The position numbers were made by a program, and so were the translations under genes. A model generated the notes under the pieces. The model was not told where the DNA came from and ran no database searches. It saw only the letters and a program-made list of their open reading frames with translations. A stretch of DNA of 13,200 nucleotides, taken from NCBI GenBank assembly GCA_947166165.1, contig CAMVDK010000064.1, positions 1 through 13,200 on the forward strand. The letters are read 5' to 3'. This DNA is from an uncultured Porphyromonadaceae bacterium. GTDB taxonomy: Bacteria > Bacteroidota > Bacteroidia > Bacteroidales > Muribaculaceae. Within the stretch, counting starts at the first letter, position 1. Each line of letters starts with the position of its first letter. Below are positions 1 through 8,120 of this stretch, piece after piece.

Positions 1-458
1 AGCAGATAGGTTTTCACATCGATGTAGAGATACACCTGCCGCACCTGCGCCTTCTTTTTGGGCATGAGCATGAGCGCATAGCAGCCCGGAATCTGTCCGG
101 CGGCCTTCCAGATGTTGTAGTTCCGTTGGAATTCGTTGGCTGCCGCATAGGGGTTGGACATCTGCAAGTCGGCCGCAGTGGGCGCGGTGATGTTCACTTC
201 GCCGGTGGCGGGGCTGTAGGTCCACATGGTGGAACCGTCGTACCAGCATTTCACATCGTTGGAGTTGAGATGGAACTTGCTGCCGCTCATGGTGATGGTG
301 CCTGCCGAGTTGCCCTGTTTCGCTTTGAGCGAGTAGGACGCGGAGACGCATCCGGCGTTCTTGATGGCCGCCACGGCGCGGTCGAGCATTTGGCGCGGCG
401 TCTGGGCGCTGGCGGCAAACGCCAGCAGGGCGAGCAGCATGGTGAGTGTACGTTGCAT
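1..458 (-). CDS. LolA-like outer-membrane lipoprotein carrier, 5' part only
   Basis: The reading frame starts at an ATG at 458 and runs off the left edge after 152 codons, so the C-terminus is missing. Residues 1-19 form a signal peptide (MQRTLTMLLALLAFAASAQ) with a likely cut after ASA, giving a periplasmic protein. The mature part has the pattern of the LolA-like family of Bacteroidales: a hydrophilic strand (MSGSKFHLN), then W-Y-D-G-S-T-M-W-T-Y, then EVNITAPTAADLQMSNPYA. The family carries lipoproteins across the periplasm from the inner to the outer membrane; that role is inferred from similarity. It lies 33 bases downstream of ftsK on the same strand, so it probably shares the ftsK transcript. 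A lolA-like gene behind ftsK is, from memory, a familiar arrangement in this order. No Shine-Dalgarno is obvious; the start rests on the signal peptide following it directly. Confidence 0.85.
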   Translation of the reverse strand, partial: MQRTLTMLLALLAFAASAQTPRQMLDRAVAAIKNAGCVSASYSLKAKQGNSAGTITMSGSKFHLNSNDVKCWYDGSTMWTYSPATGEVNITAPTAADLQMSNPYAAANEFQRNYNIWKAAGQIPGCYALMLMPKKKAQVRQVYLYIDVKTYL

Positions 459-491
459 GGGGGAGGGATGATTGATGATTGTTTGATTGAA

Positions 492-2993
492 TTAGGTGAA
501 CAGCTGGTCGATGTCGAGCGGCGTGACGAGCACTTTGCGCGGCTTGCCTCCCGAAGCGGGTCCGACGATGCCGGCGGCCTCCATCTGGTCCATGATGCGC
601 CCGGCGCGGTTGTATCCGATTTCGTAGCGCCGCTGCAGCGACGAGGTGGAAGCCGTGTCGCCCTGCACAATCCAGCGGGCGGCCTCTTCGAAGAGCGGGT
701 CGCGCTCCTTGAGGTTGCTGGCGTCGGCACCGCCACCGGCCGAGTCGGAGTCGGTGGGCGGCACATACTCGGGCAGCATGAACGGACGCTCGTGGTCGAT
801 GTTCTTGTCGGCGTCTTCCTGCTCCTTGATGAACTCGCACAGGCGGATGACGTCGGGCGTGTCGACGAGCGGGCACTGCAACCGCGTGATTTCGCCGTCG
901 ACCGAGAAGAGCATGTCGCCACGGCCGATGAGCTGCTGCGCGCCGCCACGGTCCAGGATGATGCGGCTGTCGGTCATCTGCGACACGGCAAACGCCACAC
1001 GACCGGGGAAGTTGCTCTTGATCAGGCCGGTGATCACGTTGGCCGATGGGCGCTGCGTGGCGATGATCATGTGGATGCCCACAGCGCGGGCCTTCTGCGC
1101 GATGCGCACGATGGGTGTCTCGACCTCCTTGCCGGCGGTCATGATCATGTCGGCAAACTCGTCGATGATGCACACGATGTAGGGCATGTAGTGGTAGATT
1201 TTCTCGCCGTGCTCGTCGCGCAAGTCGCGCAGTTCGTGCCGCCACTTTTCGTTGTAGTCCTCCACCTTGCGCAGCTTGACGTCTTCGAGCACGCGGTAGC
1301 GGTTCTCCATCTCCTGCACCAGGCAGTTGAGCACCTTGACCACCTTGTCGGTGTCGGTGACGATGGCACGGTCTTCGCCAGGGGCGATGGCGAAGAAATA
1401 CTTCTCAAGGTCGGCGTAGATGCTGAATTCAACGCGCTTGGGGTCGACGAGCACGAGCTTGAGTTCCGACGGGCCTTTCTTGTAAAGCAGCGAAGCGATG
1501 ATGGCGTTCAGTCCCACCGACTTGCCCTTGCCGGTGGCACCGGCCACGAGCAGGTGCGGCATCTTGGTGAGGTCGGCCACAAACACCTCGTTGCTCACCG
1601 TGCATCCGAGCACCATGGGCAGCTTGGCTTTCGACTCCTGGAACGCCTTTGATGCGAGCACCTCGCGCATGGGCACGACCTGCGGGTCGCGGTTGGGCAC
1701 TTCGATGCCGATGGTGCCGCGTCCCGGCATGGGGGCGATGATGCGTATGCCAAGGGCCGCCAGGCTGAGCGCGATGTCGTCTTCGAGGTTGCGGATTTTG
1801 CTCACGCGGGTGCCGTCTTCGGGCACAATCTCGAACAGGGTGACCGTCGGGCCCACGTGCACCTGGATGGTCTTGATTTTGATGCCGTAGTTCTCAAGGG
1901 TCTCGGTGATGCGCTGCTTGTTGCTTTCCTGCTCCTCTACATCGACGCTCTCGGTGTTCATCCGCCGGTCTTCCATCAGGTCGAGGGTGGGGAACTTGTA
2001 GTGGATGTATTCGCCGGTGGGGTCGTGCGGATTGGTGACCTGCGTGCTCTGCTCGATGGGATTGAGCGTGGCGGGTCCTTCGGTGTCGTTGCCGCCGGTC
2101 TTGCTGAGTTTTTTGCGCCTTGCGCTTGCGGCTGCTTGCCGTTGCTTGTCGGCGGTGTCGGCGGCATCGGTGTCGTCGGTGCGGCGATTGTCGGTAGCGG
2201 CATCATGGTCGGGATGGCTGTCGCCCAGGAATTCGGCCACTCCTGTTGCCGGCGCGCTGTCGTCGTGCTCGCCATGCGACGAGCCGCGAGGCAGCTTGGG
2301 CAGCCGGCGTGGCATCTTGTCGATGATGGCCTTGATGGTGCCATAGCACACAATGCCCCAAATCATGAGAATGATGAAGTTGACGGCGCAGGTGCCGTAG
2401 AGCCCCACCAGCCCGAGCAACCACTTGTTGGCCTCGTGCCCGAAGGCTCCGCCGAGCGGGAAGAAGGACTGCACATTCATGGTGCAGGCGCCCACAATCA
2501 TCGAGCAGGTGAAGATGCTCAGCAGTGTGACCAGCGTGTAGCCGAAGAAGTCGATGCGCCGGCCCTTGCGCAGCAGGCGGATGGCAATGGTGAAGCACCA
2601 CACCACGATGATGAACGCCGCCACGCCCACGCCGTTGCCGATGAGAAACTCGCTCAGGTCGGCTCCTACGGCGGCGCCCAAGTTCGACAGCCGCTCCGGA
2701 TTCCGTGCATTGTCGATGACACCGCCATCGGCCACCACGTTCTGGTCCACTGCTCCGCTCTGGAAGCAGTACGACAGCATCGACAGCAGCAGGTAGATGG
2801 CCGTGAGCAGCATGACTATGCCCAGGGCCTTGCGTATTCGGCCGTCCTTGAAGAAGGCGGCCACTCGCTGCCACCGCGTGAGTTTGCTGCGCTGCTCGGC
2901 TTGCTTCTGAGCTTGCGACCTGCGGTATTCTTCGCTCTCAATCACATTGGTGATGTCGGGGTTGAAATTCTCTTTGTCTTTTCGTTTTGCCAT
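492..2993 (-). CDS. ftsK: DNA translocase FtsK
   Basis: The 833-residue product is a septum-anchored, ATP-driven pump that moves chromosome ends away from the closing division site. Residues 1-50 are basic and cytoplasmic. Hydrophobic segments at about 54-76, 120-140, 150-172 and 190-222 form the four-helix membrane anchor. Residues 230-345 are a hydrophilic linker rich in Asp, Ala, Thr and Lys, much shorter than in E. coli FtsK. The alpha/beta motor follows: Walker A GATGKGKS at 485-492, Walker B ending in DE at 611-612 (IVCIIDEFADM), and TQRPS at 646-650. Residues 765-833 match the winged-helix gamma domain that reads polar DNA motifs and contacts XerD in other bacteria. All motor motifs look intact. 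It lies 95 bases after trkH and is followed by the lolA-like gene. The ATG at 2993 opens the basic N-terminus typical of the family (MAKRKDKENF). Confidence 0.97.
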   Translation of the reverse strand: MAKRKDKENFNPDITNVIESEEYRRSQAQKQAEQRSKLTRWQRVAAFFKDGRIRKALGIVMLLTAIYLLLSMLSYCFQSGAVDQNVVADGGVIDNARNPERLSNLGAAVGADLSEFLIGNGVGVAAFIIVVWCFTIAIRLLRKGRRIDFFGYTLVTLLSIFTCSMIVGACTMNVQSFFPLGGAFGHEANKWLLGLVGLYGTCAVNFIILMIWGIVCYGTIKAIIDKMPRRLPKLPRGSSHGEHDDSAPATGVAEFLGDSHPDHDAATDNRRTDDTDAADTADKQRQAAASARRKKLSKTGGNDTEGPATLNPIEQSTQVTNPHDPTGEYIHYKFPTLDLMEDRRMNTESVDVEEQESNKQRITETLENYGIKIKTIQVHVGPTVTLFEIVPEDGTRVSKIRNLEDDIALSLAALGIRIIAPMPGRGTIGIEVPNRDPQVVPMREVLASKAFQESKAKLPMVLGCTVSNEVFVADLTKMPHLLVAGATGKGKSVGLNAIIASLLYKKGPSELKLVLVDPKRVEFSIYADLEKYFFAIAPGEDRAIVTDTDKVVKVLNCLVQEMENRYRVLEDVKLRKVEDYNEKWRHELRDLRDEHGEKIYHYMPYIVCIIDEFADMIMTAGKEVETPIVRIAQKARAVGIHMIIATQRPSANVITGLIKSNFPGRVAFAVSQMTDSRIILDRGGAQQLIGRGDMLFSVDGEITRLQCPLVDTPDVIRLCEFIKEQEDADKNIDHERPFMLPEYVPPTDSDSAGGGADASNLKERDPLFEEAARWIVQGDTASTSSLQRRYEIGYNRAGRIMDQMEAAGIVGPASGGKPRKVLVTPLDIDQLFT

Positions 2994-3039
2994 GGTGTGT
3001 GGGCGGCTCCGTCGCTTTCGTTTTGGGGGTTTGTTAATA

Positions 3040-3047
3040 TAAAATTA
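3040..3047 (-). promoter_or_regulatory. Weak candidate -7 box for ftsK in the trkH-ftsK gap
   Basis: The 95-base gap 2994-3088 is distinctly A+T-rich beside its neighbours. On the minus strand it contains TAATTTTA, seven of eight matches to the Bacteroidota -7 consensus TAnnTTTG, 46 bases before the ftsK start. No TTTG or TTG lies at the usual 19-21 base distance upstream, so support is weak. ftsK could equally be read through from trkH. No terminator hairpin with a T-tract is seen between trkH and ftsK. Confidence 0.25.
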
Positions 3048-3088
3048 GGTGGTTTAATGGAATTGAATAATCATTATCATGTATTCGT

Positions 3089-4567
3089 TCAGTCTTTAAT
3101 CCAGAACGTGCGGGTGAACAAAGCCAGAACGGTGAACAGTTCGAGACGCCCTACGAGCATCTCGAAGGCGAGCAGCAGTTTAGCCGTGTCGGGCAGGAGT
3201 CCGAAGGCGCCGCTTGCCGCCGTGACGCCGTAGCCCAGACCCTGGTTGCTGATGGCCGACACGCTGGTGTAGAGCGAGTCGAACAGCGGCAGGCCCATCA
3301 TGGTGAGCAGCAGCGCCGCAATCACCATGACCATCATGTAGATCGACAGGAAGGCAATCACCTTGGCCACCACGCTGTGTGGAATGGCCTTGCCGTCGAT
3401 GCGCACCGAGGTGACCGAGTTGCTGTGCAGGATGCGGTAGAACTCGTTGTTGGTGTTCTTCATCATGACGATGAAGCGGTCGATTTTGGCGCCGCCCGAG
3501 GTGCTGCCGGCCATGCCGCCGAAGAACATGAGAATCATCAGCACCAGGGTGATGAACTGCCCCTTGGTCTCGTAGTCGACGCTGGTGTAGCCGGCGCTGG
3601 TGATGGCGGCGATGGTGTCGAATGTGGCGAGCACCCACCGGTCGGCGGCACTGTCGCACAGCCCGTTGTAGGTCATGCAGGCCACGATGAGCAAGATGGA
3701 GACGACCGTAACACCAACATACCACTTGAACGTGTTGCTGAGCATCAGCCGGCGCCAGCGTCCGGCCACCAGGTGGAACACGAGCGTGAAATTGATGCCT
3801 CCCAGAAACATGAACACCGACATGACCAGGTACACATAGTGGGAGTGCCAGTGGTTGATGCCGTCGTTTTTGGTCGACAGCCCACCGGTCGACATGGTGG
3901 TCATTGCATGGCAGATGCCGTCGAACCATCCCATGGGGCTGACGAGCAGCATGGCCAGCAGTGCCGACAGCACCACGTAGATGAGCCACAGGTCTTTAGC
4001 CGTCTGGCTCACCCGCGGACGCAGCCGCTCGTGGGTGATGCCGGTGACCTCGGCGTTGAACAGCGCGATGCCGCCCTTGTAGTTGAGCATGGGCAGCACT
4101 GCCAGCGTGAACAGGATGATGCCCATGCCGCCTATCCACTGCATGAGCGCGCGCCAGAACAGCAGCGCGTGCGGCAGCCGCTCGAGGTCGATGATGGCCG
4201 ACATGCCCGTGGTGGTGAATCCCGACATGGTCTCGAAGAAGGCGTCGACGGGGTTGGTGAGCGTGCCGGTGAGCAGGAACGGCAGCATGCCGAACAGCGA
4301 AAAGATGACCCAGATGCTCGCCGTGAGGATGAGGCTCTCGCGTTTGCGCATGGACGACGACTTGGGCTTGATACCGAACGTCATCATGGCCCCGCTGCCG
4401 GCAGTGGCCAGCAGGGTGTAGAGGAACGCCAGGGCGGCATCAGCCTCTCCATAAATTAACGCCACGGCCAGCGGCAGACTCATGAACGCAGCCTCGATCA
4501 TGAGCAGCAGCCCCAGCACCCGCAGCGTGATGGGCATGTTGATGTTCTGTGTGAGCGTGCGTGCCAT
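3089..4567 (-). CDS. trkH: Trk potassium uptake system, membrane subunit TrkH
   Basis: The 492-residue product is the ion-conducting subunit of a TrkAH potassium uptake system in the inner membrane. About ten hydrophobic segments alternate with four re-entrant pore loops of the TrkH/KtrB superfamily: SGFTTTGMS (115-123), MSTGGLST (225-232), SAGYTS (324-329) and SNQGLGYG (440-447). Each keeps the central glycine of the selectivity filter. GGMAGSTSGGAKIDR at 350-364 and the terminal FEMLVGRLELFTVLALF are also typical. Length fits the TrkH family (about 480-500). The open frame continues upstream to 4972, but the ATG at 4567 is chosen because it overlaps the trkA stop in TGATG, gives the usual length, and the upstream extension lies wholly inside trkA and has no membrane character. 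Partner TrkA is encoded immediately upstream, so expression should be translationally coupled. Confidence 0.96.
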   Translation of the reverse strand: MARTLTQNINMPITLRVLGLLLMIEAAFMSLPLAVALIYGEADAALAFLYTLLATAGSGAMMTFGIKPKSSSMRKRESLILTASIWVIFSLFGMLPFLLTGTLTNPVDAFFETMSGFTTTGMSAIIDLERLPHALLFWRALMQWIGGMGIILFTLAVLPMLNYKGGIALFNAEVTGITHERLRPRVSQTAKDLWLIYVVLSALLAMLLVSPMGWFDGICHAMTTMSTGGLSTKNDGINHWHSHYVYLVMSVFMFLGGINFTLVFHLVAGRWRRLMLSNTFKWYVGVTVVSILLIVACMTYNGLCDSAADRWVLATFDTIAAITSAGYTSVDYETKGQFITLVLMILMFFGGMAGSTSGGAKIDRFIVMMKNTNNEFYRILHSNSVTSVRIDGKAIPHSVVAKVIAFLSIYMMVMVIAALLLTMMGLPLFDSLYTSVSAISNQGLGYGVTAASGAFGLLPDTAKLLLAFEMLVGRLELFTVLALFTRTFWIKD

Positions 4568-5898
4568 CAGCTGAACACTTTGTCGATTTTGTGTATTGTG
4601 CCAGCCAGGCAGAACACCACCACATGGTCGCCTTCCTGGAGCCTGGAGTTGCCCCTGACGAGTTGCCCCACGCCGCCACGCACCAAGCCCGCGATGGTCA
4701 TGCCCGAGGGCAGACGCAGATTCTTGACGTCGGCGCGGGTGACGCGTGCCGCCGGCTTGATGATGATTTCGGCCACCTCGGCGTCGCTCAGCGCCAGGCA
4801 TCGCGCGTTGTCGACGTCGCAGTCGAGCATGATCTGCACAATGCGGCTCGAAGCCAGCAGCTGCTTGTTGATGAGTGTGCCTATGTTGAGGGCCTCGGCC
4901 TCGTTGATGTACTGCAGGTTCTCCACCTCGGCAATGGTCTTTGCCACGCCGTGCTCTTTGGCCATAAGGCAACCGAGTATGTTGGCCTCGGTGTTGCTGG
5001 TGAGGGCAACGAAGACGTCGTAGTCGCTGATGCCTTCTTCTTCGAGCAGGTCGGTGTCGCGCGCGTCGCCGTGCACCACGTTGCAGTGGGGCAGGGCGGC
5101 CGAGAGCTCTTCGCAGCGGGCGAGGTCCGACTCAATGATTTTGACGCGGTAACGGTCGCCCATCATCAACGCCAGCTGCTCGGCCATCTCGCTGCCGCCC
5201 ATGATGAGCACCTTTTCGGTGACGATGTTCTTCTTTCCGCAAGCCTTGCGCACGTCTTCGATGCGGTCGAGGGTGGTGGCGATGTAGACGATGTCGCCGG
5301 CCAGGATGCTGTCGTCGCCTCGCGGAATGATGGTCTCGCGGTTGCGCTTGATGGCCGACACGTGGAGCATCTGCGAGAACGCGCCCAGGTCCTTGAGCTG
5401 GTGGTTGATGATGGGGGCATTGTCGCGCACGCGCACTCCCAGCACGATGAGCTGGCTGTTGAACATCTCAAAGCAGTTGCGCACCCACGGCAGCCGCAGC
5501 GAGGTCATCATTTCGCTGGCCGCCAGATGCTCGGGATAGATGAGGTAGTCGATGCCGATGGAGTTGAAGTAGGCGGTGTGCTTCTTGCCCAGGTATTCGG
5601 CATTGTCGATGCGGGCCACGGTCTTCTTGGCTCCACGGCTTTTGGCCAGCTGGCACGCCATCAGGTTGCGCGCCTCGAAGGGGGTGACGGCCACGAAGAT
5701 GTCGGCACTGCCCACGCGCACGTCTTTCAGACATGCGAACGACGTGGCGCTGCCGTGGTAGGTCATGAGGTTGTAGCTGTCGAGGGCGGCGAGTTTGCGC
5801 TCGTCGGGATCGATGACGATGATGTCCTGTTCCTCGTTGCTGAACAGCTTGGCAAGGTGTGTGCCCACTTCTCCGGCACCGGCGATGATGATTTTCAT
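4567..5898 (-). CDS. trkA: Trk potassium uptake system, NAD-binding regulatory subunit TrkA
   Basis: The 443-residue product is the cytoplasmic gating subunit that binds TrkH and senses nucleotides. It has the duplicated layout of full-length TrkA: a first Rossmann (TrkN) domain at about 1-125 with GAGEVG at 7-12 and acidic D30 after the second strand; a first TrkC domain at about 135-215; a second TrkN domain at about 228-350 whose loop is the degenerate GGSEMA (234-239); and a second TrkC domain at about 360-443. The degenerate second loop suggests the halves bind nucleotide differently, which is inference. The open frame extends to 5955, but the ATG at 5898 is preferred because MKIIIAGAGEVG is the standard TrkN N-terminus and it forms an ATGA overlap with the dxs stop. 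Its own stop overlaps the trkH start by one base. Confidence 0.97.
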   Translation of the reverse strand: MKIIIAGAGEVGTHLAKLFSNEEQDIIVIDPDERKLAALDSYNLMTYHGSATSFACLKDVRVGSADIFVAVTPFEARNLMACQLAKSRGAKKTVARIDNAEYLGKKHTAYFNSIGIDYLIYPEHLAASEMMTSLRLPWVRNCFEMFNSQLIVLGVRVRDNAPIINHQLKDLGAFSQMLHVSAIKRNRETIIPRGDDSILAGDIVYIATTLDRIEDVRKACGKKNIVTEKVLIMGGSEMAEQLALMMGDRYRVKIIESDLARCEELSAALPHCNVVHGDARDTDLLEEEGISDYDVFVALTSNTEANILGCLMAKEHGVAKTIAEVENLQYINEAEALNIGTLINKQLLASSRIVQIMLDCDVDNARCLALSDAEVAEIIIKPAARVTRADVKNLRLPSGMTIAGLVRGGVGQLVRGNSRLQEGDHVVVFCLAGTIHKIDKVFS

Positions 5899-7820
5899 TG
5901 CTCGTTCAAGGCGTTGATGATGGCGTTTACAATAGATGGCAGGTCGAAGCCGCATTGCTGCTGCTGCTGCGCCACGGTGCCCTGGTCGATGAACTCATCG
6001 CCGATGCCGAGCCTCACCAACCGGCAAGCGGTCCGGTGGTTGTCTTCGAGCCACTCGGCCACGGCTGTTCCCAGTCCGCCGATGCGCGTGCCGTCTTCCA
6101 CGGTGATGAGGGTGTGAGCGGCGTCGGCGGCTTGCGCGAGCAGGTTGCCGTCGATGGGCTTGAGGTAGATCATGTCGTAGTGCGGCACCCGTGCTCCTGT
6201 GGATTGCGCCACCTGTTCGACGGCCTTGGCCACCAGGTTGCCGATGTGGCCGATGGAGAGCACGGCCACGGGGGCGTCGCCGGCGCTGAGCAGCCGTCCG
6301 CGCCCAACGGGGAGCTCATGCATCTCGTTGTGCCAGTCAACGAGCACGCCCCGTCCTCGCGGATAGCGTATGGCAAAGGGGCCGTGGCCGGGAAGCTGCG
6401 AGGTGTACATCAGGTCGCGCAAGTCGTGCTCGTTGATGGGCGCGGCGATGGTCATGCCGGGTATGCATCGCAGGTAGCTCAGGTCGAAGGCGCCGTGGTG
6501 GGTGACACCGTCCTCGCCCACGAGTCCCGCGCGGTCGATGCACAGCGTGACAGGCAGTTTGGCAATCGACAGGTCGTGGATGATGCTGTCGTAGGCGCGT
6601 TGGAGAAACGAGCTGTAGATGGCCACAAACGGATGCAGCCCTTCTTTGGCCAGCCCGCCGGCAAAGGTGACGGCGTGGGCCTCGCTGATGCCCACGTCGA
6701 AGGTGCGCTGGGGGTGGGCCTGCTGCATGACCGACATCGACGTGCCGCTGGGCATGGCGGCTGTGATGCCCACAATCGACGGGTTAGCGTCGGCCAGCTC
6801 GACGAGCGTGCGACCGAACACGTCCTGATACTTGAGCGGCTCGTATTCGGCCCGGTTCTTGGCCCGTTCGCCGGTTTTCTCATCGAATTTTCCCGGTGCG
6901 TGCCATGTGGTGGGGTCGCTTTCGGCGGGGGCGTAGCCTTTTCCCTTGACGGTGTGCAGATGCAGCAGTTTGGGCCCGGTCATGTCCTTCACCTCGCGCA
7001 GCAATTTCACCAGCCGGAGCACATCGTGGCCGTCGAAGGGGCCGAAGTAGCGGATGTTGAGTCCCTCGAAAATGTTCTGCTGCCCAGTGAGCATCGACTT
7101 CATGGCGTTGTTGAACCGGAGCACGATGCCCTTGCCCATGTCGCCAATCATGCCACGGCTGCGCAGCCGCCGGTAAGCCTTGTCGCGCAGGTTGTTGTAA
7201 CCCTTGCTGGTGGTCATCTCAGTCATGTAGCGCCCCAGGGCGCCCACGGGCCGGTCGATTGACATGTCGTTGTCGTTGAGGATGATGAGCAGGTTGTTCT
7301 TGTTGTTGGCGGCGTTGTTGAGTCCTTCGAAGGCCAGCCCGCCGCTGATTGACGCGTCGCCGATCACAGCGGCCACCTTGCGGTCGGTGCCTTGCAGCTC
7401 GGCCGCCATCGCCATGCCGAGCGCGGCCGAGATGGAATTGCTCGCATGTCCGGCCACGAAGGTGTCGTAGTCGCTCTCCATCGGGTTGGGGAATCCGCTC
7501 AGCCCGCCCATCTTCCGGTTCTCGGCGAAGCGGTCGCGCCGCCCGGTGAGGATCTTGTGGGCATAGGCCTGGTGGCCCACATCCCACACGATGCGGTCGT
7601 CGGGGGTGTTGAGCACATAGTGCAGCGCAACCACAATCTCAACGGCTCCCATGCTCGAGGCAAAATGGCCGGGGTTGGCCGACAGTTCATGAATCATCAT
7701 CTGTCGCAGCTCCTGGCACACTTGCGGCAACTGCTCTTCGGGCAGGCGGCGCAGGTCGGCAGGCGAGTCGATGGTGGCAAGCAGCGGGAAGTGGTCTTTT
7801 ATATAGTTGTCTGATGTCAT
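5895..7820 (-). CDS. dxs: 1-deoxy-D-xylulose-5-phosphate synthase
   Basis: The 641-residue enzyme condenses pyruvate and glyceraldehyde 3-phosphate to 1-deoxy-D-xylulose 5-phosphate, the entry step of the MEP isoprenoid pathway and a precursor for thiamine and pyridoxal. It is cytosolic and uses thiamine diphosphate. Visible signatures: H51 in NPGHFASS (catalytic histidine), the cofactor-binding segment GDASISGG (154-161) to NDN (182-184), the transketolase-type glutamate in GISEAHAV (E380), and DRAGLVGEDGVTHHG (429-443). The C-terminal domain starts near 505. Length is normal. Residues 618-622 are five glutamines encoded by a short CAG/CAA run, close to the C-terminus and away from the active site. 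The start at 7820 gives the usual N-terminus for the family (LLATIDSPADLRRL). The last codons overlap the trkA start as ATGA; a 60-codon membrane-protein gene lies 84 bases upstream. Confidence 0.98.
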   Translation of the reverse strand: MTSDNYIKDHFPLLATIDSPADLRRLPEEQLPQVCQELRQMMIHELSANPGHFASSMGAVEIVVALHYVLNTPDDRIVWDVGHQAYAHKILTGRRDRFAENRKMGGLSGFPNPMESDYDTFVAGHASNSISAALGMAMAAELQGTDRKVAAVIGDASISGGLAFEGLNNAANNKNNLLIILNDNDMSIDRPVGALGRYMTEMTTSKGYNNLRDKAYRRLRSRGMIGDMGKGIVLRFNNAMKSMLTGQQNIFEGLNIRYFGPFDGHDVLRLVKLLREVKDMTGPKLLHLHTVKGKGYAPAESDPTTWHAPGKFDEKTGERAKNRAEYEPLKYQDVFGRTLVELADANPSIVGITAAMPSGTSMSVMQQAHPQRTFDVGISEAHAVTFAGGLAKEGLHPFVAIYSSFLQRAYDSIIHDLSIAKLPVTLCIDRAGLVGEDGVTHHGAFDLSYLRCIPGMTIAAPINEHDLRDLMYTSQLPGHGPFAIRYPRGRGVLVDWHNEMHELPVGRGRLLSAGDAPVAVLSIGHIGNLVAKAVEQVAQSTGARVPHYDMIYLKPIDGNLLAQAADAAHTLITVEDGTRIGGLGTAVAEWLEDNHRTACRLVRLGIGDEFIDQGTVAQQQQQCGFDLPSIVNAIINALNEQ

Positions 7821-7904
7821 AAGTTAGGTCGTCGTTCACATTTTTCAGCAAGTCGTGCAGATGGTGGAGGAGGGCAGGGGCAGTGTGGGCCCCGCAGCAG
7901 GCGG

Positions 7905-8087
7905 TCAGCGGTCGTTGCGCCGTCGCACCACATATTTTTTATATAGCGGCACAAACACGATGATGCCCGACGCCACGATGGCAAAAATGGTCATGAAATC
8001 GATTTTCGCTTTAGTGAGCACCAGCCAGCACAGGCAAAGCCACAGCAGCAGAATGCACACAAATCTTATCATCTCTCCTTGCTTCAT
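7905..8087 (-). CDS. Small two-helix membrane protein of unknown function
   Basis: I do not recognise a named family. The predicted 60-residue product starts MKQGEMIRF, followed by two hydrophobic segments (about residues 9-24 and 30-47) separated by a short turn containing TKAKID, and ends in a strongly basic tail (KKYVVRRRNDR). This predicts an inner-membrane hairpin with positive ends in the cytoplasm. An earlier in-frame ATG exists at 8108, but the TAACTTTG promoter box at 8113-8120 would place the transcript start at about 8105, downstream of it. I therefore choose the ATG at 8087; 8072 is a third option. The gene is the first of the minus-strand block, 84 bases ahead of dxs, with no promoter motif or terminator between them, so co-transcription is likely. 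That the frame is real is inferred from membrane topology, promoter position and operon placement, not from homology. Confidence 0.6.
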   Translation of the reverse strand: MKQGEMIRFVCILLLWLCLCWLVLTKAKIDFMTIFAIVASGIIVFVPLYKKYVVRRRNDR

Positions 8088-8112
8088 CTTCTTGGTTGCT
8101 TTTATCAAACTG

Positions 8113-8120
8113 CAAAGTTA
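8113..8120 (-). promoter_or_regulatory. -7 promoter box for the small ORF-dxs-trkA-trkH block
   Basis: Read on the minus strand, the sequence is TAACTTTG followed by C, a perfect match to the Bacteroidota -7 consensus TAnnTTTG. It lies 26 bases upstream of the chosen start of the small membrane protein. A TTG occurs upstream, but only 13 bases separate it from the box rather than the usual 19-21, so the -33 element is not convincing. The predicted transcript start is about 8105. Confidence 0.6.

Noticed and set aside
126..1652. Long open frame on the plus strand opposite ftsK (508 codons)
   Set aside because: It lies antisense to clear FtsK coding sequence, is full of His, Val, Gly and Asp runs typical of mirrored G+C-rich codons, and matches no fold I recognise.
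1857..3233. Plus-strand open frame of 458 codons across the ftsK N-terminal region
   Set aside because: Antisense to the FtsK membrane anchor and linker; low-complexity composition, and it runs through the intergenic gap into trkH.
3377..4459. Plus-strand open frame of 360 codons opposite trkH
   Set aside because: Mirror of TrkH coding sequence with very high His, Asp and Gln content and no recognisable motif.
4568..4972. N-terminal extension of the trkH frame
   Set aside because: It lies wholly inside trkA, lacks membrane character and would lengthen TrkH far beyond family size; the TGATG start at 4567 is better.
5956..5970. Short triplet repeat (five TGC units on the plus strand) in dxs, possible slippage site
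   Set aside because: Only five units, in frame, encoding five glutamines near the C-terminus; triplet slippage would not shift the frame, so phase variation is unlikely.
4561..7262. Two long plus-strand open frames (4561-6117 and 5898-7262) opposite trkA and dxs
   Set aside because: Both are shadows of well-supported TrkA and DXS; they arise because G+C-rich codons leave few stops on the other strand.
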